Shown here one piece after another: positions 1-4,224 of a stretch of DNA of 7,289 nucleotides. Made by a program: the position numbers and the translations under genes. The stretch comes from Faecalitalea sp. UBA4312 (GTDB taxonomy: Bacteria; Bacillota_I; Bacilli_A; Erysipelotrichales; Erysipelotrichaceae). The stretch lies in assembly GCA_002394635.1 (NCBI GenBank), contig DGUK01000102.1:1-7289 (forward strand), in the 5' to 3' direction. Each line of letters opens with the position of its first letter. Positions within the stretch are counted from its first letter, which is position 1. The notes below the pieces were generated by a model. That model was not told the DNA's origin. It ran no database searches and saw nothing but the letters and a program-made list of their open reading frames with translations.

Positions 1-743
1 TGGAATGTGTTTTCTAAGATCCTTGACGCCTGTGCCGTGTCGGATACAATGAAATGAATATGGCGGTTGCTCTTATTCTCCAGCTCCGCAAAAGTTTCTT
101 CCTCCAGCAATACGCCTTGATCAATGATGCCGATATCATCCGCAAGCAAGGCAATCTCGGAAAGGATATGGCTGGACAGAAGAATCGTTTTCCCTCGCTT
201 ATCGCAAAGCTCGCGGATGAATGTCCGCACCTCCGCAATCCCGATAGGGTCCAGCCCGTTGATGGGCTCGTCCAGTATCAAAAGCTCAGGATCGTGCATG
301 ACAGCCAGCGCTATCGCAAGGCGCTGTTTCATGCCAAGAGAATATTGAGAAAACAGCTTCTTATCTTTATATGGCAGGCCCACCAGTTCAAGTGCGTCCT
401 GGATGGCATGGTCATTGGGCACGCCGCGCAAGGTTGCAAAGATTTGCAGATTTTCCGTGCCGGTCAGGTTTGGATAAAAACCAGGGGACTCGATCATGCT
501 CCCAATTCGAGGAAGCACTTTCTTTTGATTTCCACGCAGTGGCTTTCCCCATAGCAGGACTTCTCCCTCGGTGGGATCCGTCAGTCCCAGCAGCATTTTC
601 ATCGTCGTTGTCTTGCCTGCGCCATTTCTTCCTAAAAGACCGTAAATCCGTCCTTTCCGCACATGCATATTCAAATCGGCTACGCTTTTTTGCGCTCCAT
701 ATTGCTTCGTCAGATGTTTTGTTTCGATGATGTATTCACTCAT
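1..743 (-). CDS. ABC transporter ATP-binding protein, bacitracin/lantibiotic (BcrA-like) type, C-terminus cut by window edge
   Basis: This is the cytoplasmic ATPase subunit of an ABC exporter of the kind that removes or resists bacitracin, lantibiotics and related cationic peptides. I read the minus strand from ATG at 743. A strong Shine-Dalgarno (AAAGGAGGT, 759-751) sits 7 nt upstream, and the frame stays open to base 1 (247 codons). Visible motifs are Walker A GRNGAGKTTT (residues 38-47, Lys44), a Q-loop region SMIESPGFYPNLTG (82-95) of the BcrA style with Glu in place of Gln, the signature YSLGMKQRL (134-142) replacing LSGGQ, Walker B LLILDEP (154-160, Glu159), D-loop NGLD, and the H-loop histidine His192 in SSHILSEI. 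Family members are about 300 residues, so roughly the last 50 are outside the window. The permease partner is expected just beyond the left edge. The gene has its own promoter and repeat operator and lies downstream of a two-component system. Assignment to the family is firm; the substrate is inferred. Confidence 0.95.
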   Translation of the reverse strand, partial: MSEYIIETKHLTKQYGAQKSVADLNMHVRKGRIYGLLGRNGAGKTTTMKMLLGLTDPTEGEVLLWGKPLRGNQKKVLPRIGSMIESPGFYPNLTGTENLQIFATLRGVPNDHAIQDALELVGLPYKDKKLFSQYSLGMKQRLAIALAVMHDPELLILDEPINGLDPIGIAEVRTFIRELCDKRGKTILLSSHILSEIALLADDIGIIDQGVLLEEETFAELENKSNRHIHFIVSDTAQASRILENTF

Positions 744-770
744 AAGATAAACCTCCTTTGATTTGATACC

Positions 771-799
771 ATTGTAACAACCCACCCTTGCATTAACCT
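771..799 (-). promoter_or_regulatory. Probable activator-dependent promoter of the ABC transporter operon
   Basis: On the minus strand a TACAAT -10 box (776-771) lies 27 nt upstream of the ATPase start codon, which implies a leader of about 20 nt. Seventeen bases further upstream the -35 position (799-794) reads AGGTTA, a poor match to TTGACA, and falls inside one of the 11-bp repeats. A good -10 with a repeat-occupied -35 is the known layout of promoters activated by OmpR/PhoB-family regulators. The box is seen; activator dependence is inferred. Confidence 0.6.
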
Positions 800-824
800 T
801 GCACCAACCTTGCGTTAACCTTGC
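781..824 (-). repeat. Four contiguous 11-bp direct repeats, probable response-regulator operator
   Basis: Read on the minus strand from 824 to 781 there are four abutting 11-mers: GCAAGGTTAAC, GCAAGGTTGGT, GCAAGGTTAAT and GCAAGGGTGGG. Units 1 and 3, and units 2 and 4, are most alike, so the block can also be read as two 22-bp units identical at 19 positions. The block ends four bases upstream of the -10 of the ABC promoter. An 11-bp period places half-sites on one face of the helix and is typical of OmpR-family targets (PhoB boxes; TTGAT-N6 boxes of SpaR/NisR). The natural candidate ligand is the regulator encoded at 2489-1797. I see no copy of the motif upstream of the regulator itself. Confidence 0.75.
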
Positions 825-829
825 AATTT

Positions 830-872
830 AAAAATCAGCCGGCCATGTGACCGGCTGAATGAAGTTTTTTTT
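830..872 (-). terminator. Rho-independent terminator after the histidine kinase
   Basis: A perfect 8-bp stem (TCAGCCGG 835-842 with CCGGCTGA 851-858, 8-nt loop) is followed on the minus strand by five Ts (834-830) and preceded by a run of eight As that overlaps the kinase stop codon. The A-stem-T symmetry could allow weak bidirectional function. It separates the regulator-kinase transcript from the ABC transcript. Confidence 0.8.
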
Positions 873-1800
873 ATTTTGCAAGTGGCAAGGTCAAGATAAA
901 TGTCGTACCATGACCAAGGATACTTTCGGCAGTAAGCTCACCGCCCATCTTCTCTGCTAACTGACTGGCAATCGACAAACCAAGGCCGCTTCCTTTTTCA
1001 CTCCGGCCCGTGTCGCATTTAAAGAGGCGGGAAAAAATCTGTTTCAGATCATCCTTTCCAATGCCGATGCCGTTATCTTTTACGAAAAGCTGCATGGTAT
1101 CGTCCTGCTTTTTTAAAAGAACAGTTATGGTATCTGCCTGACTGTGCGCAATGACGTTTTGCAGAAGATTGTTGATGATCCGCATATAGCTGTCAGGATC
1201 AAGGTCGACAAACACAGCTTGTTCCGGTATTTCTATAGAGTATTCAATACCCTGATTCTCTAAAAGCGGTATCCAGTCAATCAGAATATTGCGGGTCAGT
1301 TCTGCCGTCTCTGTTCGTTGAATTGTCATAGCGAATTCATCGGAATTGAGCTTAAACCAATCGAACAGAACATCAATATAGCCTTTCAGATCATAAGCCT
1401 TTCGTCTGGCTGTTTCGATGTATTCCTCCCGCTCCGCTCCGGTAACAACGTCTTTATGCACAGCGTCCAGATACCCGATCAGTGTCGTCAGAGGTGTACG
1501 CACATCATGGGAAAGGCTTGTCATAAGCTGCTTGTTGGTTTCTTCCATCTGTTGATAAGCAGCCATCCGATCCTCGTAGGAACGGATAATATCATTCATT
1601 TCATAAACGAGTGGGGATAACAGTTGATCCGGATTGGCCAGTACACGGCGGTTTCCGTTTCCCCTTCTCACGTCGGACAAAGCGTCGGCAACTTGTTTGA
1701 TTTGTTGCCTTTCTTTGTGCAGAATGAGAATGACCGAAACAATGACAATCACGGTAACAGCTAACAAAATGATCGTTAAAACTTCCATATCGGTGATCAC
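871..1800 (-). CDS. Sensor histidine kinase with a single N-terminal membrane segment
   Basis: This is the membrane sensor kinase of a two-component system, autophosphorylating on His98 and passing the phosphate to the adjacent regulator. The GTG at 1800 overlaps the regulator stop codon as GTGA, suggesting translational coupling; ATG at 1788 is an alternative start. Residues 7-27 form one hydrophobic helix, followed by a HAMP-like or coiled linker (about 30-90). The H-box is SHDVRTPLTTL (97-107), the N-box NNLLQN (210-215), the G1 box DNGIGIG (242-248), the F-box around FSRLF (256-260) and the G2 box GSGLGL (270-275). All catalytic motifs are intact and the 309-residue length is complete. 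There is almost no sequence on the outer side of the membrane, so it has no ligand-binding sensor domain. Kinases of this shape near peptide-exporting ABC systems are thought to sense within the membrane or through the transporter; that role here is inferred. Confidence 0.95.
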   Translation of the reverse strand: MITDMEVLTIILLAVTVIVIVSVILILHKERQQIKQVADALSDVRRGNGNRRVLANPDQLLSPLVYEMNDIIRSYEDRMAAYQQMEETNKQLMTSLSHDVRTPLTTLIGYLDAVHKDVVTGAEREEYIETARRKAYDLKGYIDVLFDWFKLNSDEFAMTIQRTETAELTRNILIDWIPLLENQGIEYSIEIPEQAVFVDLDPDSYMRIINNLLQNVIAHSQADTITVLLKKQDDTMQLFVKDNGIGIGKDDLKQIFSRLFKCDTGRSEKGSGLGLSIASQLAEKMGGELTAESILGHGTTFILTLPLAK

Positions 1801-2489
1801 ACTCCCTTATTGAAGCGGTAGCCAATGCCCTTTACTGTCTGTATGTACTTTGGATTTCCGGGATCAGCTTCCAGCTTTTTACGCAGACGGCTGATAACTG
1901 CCATGATATTGCTGTCATCATAAACATACGGTTCGCCCCATACCTCCTCATAAATCTGCTGTTTTGTCAAAATCCGTCCCTGATTCTTCGCACAATACAA
2001 CAACACATCAAATTCCTTTGGAGGAAGCTCAAACACTCCTTTTTCCGTCGTAACGGAACGGTCATCGAGGTCGATCATCAATCCATCATAGGTAAGTGTA
2101 TTGGCGTCGTTCCCGTTTTGGTTGAACCTTGTGTAGCGGCGGATCAAGGAAATAATACGAGCCAGTAATTCTTCCATGACAAAAGGCTTTGTCAAGTAAT
2201 CATCGGCTCCTTCCCGCAGACCTCGTACCTTTGAGGTACTGTCATTTTTCGCTGTGAACATCAGAACGGGGATGCTGCTTTCTTTTCTAATCTGTTCCAA
2301 CGTTTCAAATCCGCCAAAACCAGGCATCATCACATCCAAAATAACAAGCTGATACTCGTTTTCTTTCAGCTTTTCCAGGCCGGCTTGACCCGAATAGCAA
2401 CAATCGGCTTCTATCTCTTCCTGTAATACAGTACGGCTTATCAGCGCACAAAGCTCCCGGTCGTCGTCAATTACTAAGATCCTATACAT
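1797..2489 (-). CDS. OmpR-family response regulator (receiver plus winged helix)
   Basis: This is a DNA-binding response regulator of 230 residues, first gene of the regulator-kinase operon. The receiver domain (residues 1-120) has the acidic pocket Asp8-Asp9-Asp10, phospho-acceptor Asp52 in LDVMMPG, conserved Thr79 and Lys101 in TKPF. The C-terminal winged helix spans about 130-230 and ends in the family-typical IQTVKGIGYRF. I chose ATG at 2489 because GGAGG lies 7 nt upstream and because the receiver normally starts with a sequence like MYRILVIDDD. The frame stays open to an ATG at 2612, which would add 41 unrelated residues and is unlikely. The likely target is the 11-bp repeat block upstream of the ABC transporter. 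Family assignment is firm; the target is inferred. Confidence 0.96.
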   Translation of the reverse strand: MYRILVIDDDRELCALISRTVLQEEIEADCCYSGQAGLEKLKENEYQLVILDVMMPGFGGFETLEQIRKESSIPVLMFTAKNDSTSKVRGLREGADDYLTKPFVMEELLARIISLIRRYTRFNQNGNDANTLTYDGLMIDLDDRSVTTEKGVFELPPKEFDVLLYCAKNQGRILTKQQIYEEVWGEPYVYDDSNIMAVISRLRKKLEADPGNPKYIQTVKGIGYRFNKGV

Positions 2490-2650
2490 ATTCTCGCCTC
2501 CGTCCTTGTTTTGTTCTGCCATCCATGGGCTTTTCGCATCTTTTGAAACTAAACACACGATTCCCGTTTTGGCAGCTCCCTTTATCCGGTATTCTGTGCA
2601 GTAGTCTATCATTCGAGAGAAATCCCCCTATACCACCTGCACCTTCAATA
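2490..2650 (-). other. Leader of the regulator-kinase transcript, about 160 nt
   Basis: The interval lies between the predicted transcription start (about 2650) and the regulator ATG. It has no strong terminator, riboswitch or RNA structure that I can recognise. It contains an ATG at 2612 with an upstream AGGGGG, in frame with the regulator and without a stop, so it could add a short N-terminal extension or simply be untranslated leader. Confidence 0.4.
2497..2501 (-). promoter_or_regulatory. Ribosome binding site deciding the response regulator start
   Basis: GGAGG on the minus strand with a 7-nt gap to ATG at 2489. It favours the 230-residue regulator over the 271-residue version that would start at 2612, where an AGGGGG run lies at a longer, 11-nt distance. 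Confidence 0.75.
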
Positions 2651-2656
2651 AGGGAT

Positions 2657-2685
2657 ATTATACTTTGTTCACTCGAAAGTCGCAA
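2657..2685 (-). promoter_or_regulatory. Sigma-A-type promoter for the response regulator-kinase operon
   Basis: On the minus strand TTGCGA (2685-2680), a 17-bp spacer and a perfect TATAAT (2662-2657). This is the best-formed promoter in the window and points toward the regulator gene. A short inverted repeat (GTCGC 2679-2683, GCGAC 2697-2701) overlaps the -35 and could be an operator or chance. Confidence 0.7.
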
Positions 2686-2778
2686 ACTTGACAAACGCGA
2701 CAGACCGACGGTTGTGTAATCAGATAATGATACTGTCACACTTCGTTTATATACATCTGATACCTGCGTTATATAAAT

Positions 2779-2943
2779 GTTAAAACTATGTAGTGCTAAT
2801 CAAAGATTTTATTCATGTTTTTCATGAAACTATGTTTAAACTAGTAAGTGCTGATTGATGTTTGGAAAGAGGTTTTTGAAGAAATTTCGTTAAAAGAAAA
2901 GAGTGCTGATACTAAACAAGAAATCAGTTTGTAATTATATCTA
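2779..2943. repeat. Three diverged 55-bp tandem repeats with a conserved 22-bp core
   Basis: Units start at 2779, 2834 and 2889, exactly 55 bp apart. Each begins with GTT(A/T)AAA and carries AGTGCT(A/G)AT at unit positions 14-22. Hand alignment gives 35 of 55 identities for units 1 and 2, 30 of 55 for units 2 and 3, and 16-17 of 22 in the core for each pair. A possible fourth, poorer unit starts at 2944 (12 of 22 in the core). Fifty-five is not a multiple of three, so the repeats are not a clean coding repeat. They could be old decayed duplications or spaced binding sites. Function unknown. Confidence 0.55.
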
Positions 2944-3001
2944 GTTTTGTCTATATAGCTAACATCTCAACAAAATAACTACTTTTACTTGAGATAATCT
3001 T

Positions 3002-3710
3002 ATGATTAATAAATGTAATAATATTTATGATGCGATTGGTGATACGGATTTAAATACCCAGAATATCAATGCTTATAATGATATAAAATTGCATTGGAAT
3101 ACATACTTTGTAAATAAAGCAACATAAAAGAAAGGTAATGTTACTATGTCTTTTGCTAGAATAGGGCTCTGCGTTGATAGATTCGATGTATTTGCTGACT
3201 GCAGAAGTACGCCGACGATTTCCTTGGAAACAACTATCTTGATGTTAGGCGCCAAATGTTCAACAATTATTGTTTAAGATCAATTTATTTTTGTTGCTTA
3301 TGGAGCCAACAAGATTGTTATTTATGGCTCAACTGAAGTGACAATCAATTAATTTAACGACAAACATTATAGCTACCCGAAAACTTTCAATGATTTGATA
3401 ACTCTTAAAATTTCGAACGTAAAAAATCATGATAGAGTTTTGAATTATATTGTAGGAAACATTGAACAAACCGAAACTTTTATTCCGTCTTTTTTAATTG
3501 ATAATGCAATGACTATTGAGTTTAAAGAAAGACGCAGCGTAATTTGTACTAGTGGTTTTTCATGGTATGTCGATCATACAAGAATATTTCATTCATTCCT
3601 TACGGAAGCGTAGGAAAGAGACGCAAAAAAGTGAAACTGTAAACAAAATGATAAACCTTGCGGATACGTATGGGAATTATAATCCGTTAAGTAAACCGTT
3701 GGTCATTTAA
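3002..3710 (+). pseudogene. Decayed reading frame of unknown function
   Basis: From ATG at 3002 to TAG at 3611-3613 one frame (204 codons) is interrupted only by TAA at 3125, 3275 and 3350. The DNA is about 30% G+C, where random sequence would give a stop roughly every 13 codons, so about 16 would be expected. Near 3567-3610 the coding signal seems to pass into the next frame, which stays open with a Lys/Arg-rich run to TAA at 3708-3710. A plus-strand terminator follows 66 bp later, as expected after a former gene. The start, with IYDAIGDTD at residues 8-16, faintly resembles N-termini of short Bacillota anti-sigma-like membrane proteins, but I do not recognise the family and later parts give no match. 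Fragments 3002-3127, 3146-3277 (43 codons, with AAAGG 10 nt upstream) and 3395-3613 could still be read as small ORFs. Confidence 0.45.
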
Positions 3711-3775
3711 GCGTTAAAGTTTAATGATATGATAATACAAAGCTATAGGTTGTTTTCAAATATCCGTACCATCTT

Positions 3776-3801
3776 AGGTGAGCAAGGCGCTCGCTTTTTT
3801 T
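3776..3801 (+). terminator. Rho-independent terminator downstream of the decayed frame
   Basis: The stem pairs AGGTGAGC (3776-3783) with GCTCGCTT (3789-3796), including two G-U pairs, around a 5-nt AAGGC loop, and is followed by a run of Ts ending at 3801. The T run is only on the plus strand, so it ends rightward transcription from the decayed region and insulates the adhesin leader from it. Confidence 0.75.
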
Positions 3802-4033
3802 GTATTCCGACCAAGCGTGCCCTTCCTGCATAATTATGTATTTGTTAGCACGCATATGAACAGGGATATAAGGAACAAAAAAACGATAAAAAATACATTA
3901 TGGGCTTAAATTGGACGTTTTGGGTATTTTTTTAAACCGAACAATTCAATCTAACCTCTTTTTTTCATTCATTTTTATCTAAAAAACAACTTTACCTATT
4001 ATTTCTATAATGAGAGGACGTTGATGCATACAT

Positions 4034-4061
4034 ATAATAGCTATAAATAATAGCTATAAAT
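4034..4061. repeat. Perfect 13-bp tandem duplication upstream of the adhesin
   Basis: TAATAGCTATAAA occurs twice head to tail (4035-4047 and 4048-4060), with one extra matching base on each side. Each unit holds the palindrome TAGCTA and a TATAAA. The first TATAAA could serve as a -10 for TTGATG at 4021-4026, so the duplication lies within the likely promoter zone. Confidence 0.85.
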
Positions 4062-4099
4062 TAAAATGCAGCAAAATCGCAACAATAATATTAATTATC

Positions 4100-4116
4100 T
4101 ATATATATATATATAT
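4100..4116. repeat. (TA)8 dinucleotide tract in the adhesin leader
   Basis: An uninterrupted TA run of 8.5 units lies 108 bp upstream of the adhesin start codon. Such tracts change length by slipped-strand mispairing. In Haemophilus a TA tract between -35 and -10 switches fimbrial genes. Here I see no good promoter elements flanking the tract at the right distance, so an effect on expression is a hypothesis. Confidence 0.85.
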
Positions 4117-4187
4117 CTTTAATGGGTCCATTTATATCTGTTTTGGGCTTTTTTATGGTGCTTGATTTCAGTTATATTTTTCGTAAA

Positions 4188-4210
4188 GAAAGGACATTTT
4201 AATAATGTAG
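4188..4210 (+). promoter_or_regulatory. Shine-Dalgarno followed by an ATG-TAG start-stop element
   Basis: GAAAGGA (4188-4194) is the best ribosome binding site in the leader, but the ATG it serves (4205-4207, 10 nt away) is followed at once by TAG (4208-4210). The adhesin ATG at 4225 is in another frame, has an in-frame TAG 12 bases upstream (4213-4215), and has only a weak AGAAAGAAG upstream. Ribosomes may load at the start-stop and re-initiate 15 nt downstream. This is inferred from spacing only. Confidence 0.4.
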
Positions 4211-4224
4211 GGTAGAAAGAAGAA

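Larger units (their letters stand above)
3802..4224 (+). other. AT-rich leader and promoter region of the surface adhesin
   Basis: No gene of useful size is visible in these 423 bases. TATAAT boxes occur at 4006-4011 and 4033-4038 but neither has a good -35 at 16-18 bp. TTGATG (4021-4026) with a 15-bp gap to TATAAA (4042-4047) is an alternative. I therefore cannot name one promoter with confidence. A GCGTGC/GCACGC inverted repeat (3815-3820, 3848-3853) encloses a CATAATTATG palindrome. A 13-bp tandem duplication, a (TA)8 tract and an ATG-TAG start-stop element follow and are listed separately. Confidence 0.5.

Noticed and set aside
54..730. Two plus-strand ORFs (54-554 and 371-730)
   Set aside because: They are antisense to the ABC ATPase, whose Walker A, signature, Walker B and H-loop are all in the minus-strand frame.
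2688..2720. A rightward promoter from TTGACA at 2688
   Set aside because: The only -10-like hexamer (TGTAAT, 2715-2720) is 21 bp away, too far; the TTGACA overlaps the leftward promoter region.
2779..2943. The 55-bp repeats as a CRISPR array
   Set aside because: CRISPR repeats are nearly identical and 23-50 bp with unique spacers; here only a 22-bp core is partly conserved, the spacers are related, and there are no cas genes.
2929..2957. TTGTAA, 17 bp, TATATA as a promoter for the decayed frame
   Set aside because: The spacing is ideal but both hexamers match only 4 of 6, and the DNA is too AT-rich to trust it.
3073..3255. A 60-codon minus-strand ORF in the AT-rich gap
   Set aside because: No ribosome site, no recognisable motif, and it overlaps the plus-strand decayed frame, which has the better coding signal.
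3125..3352. In-frame TAA codons at 3125, 3275 and 3350 as a reassigned sense codon
   Set aside because: The histidine kinase ends with TAA at its expected C-terminus, so TAA works as stop in this genome; decay is simpler.
3842..3872. TTGTTA and TATAAG as the adhesin promoter
   Set aside because: The spacer is 19 bp, the -35 is a 4 of 6 match, and the start would leave a leader of about 350 nt; in DNA this AT-rich such pairs are common by chance.
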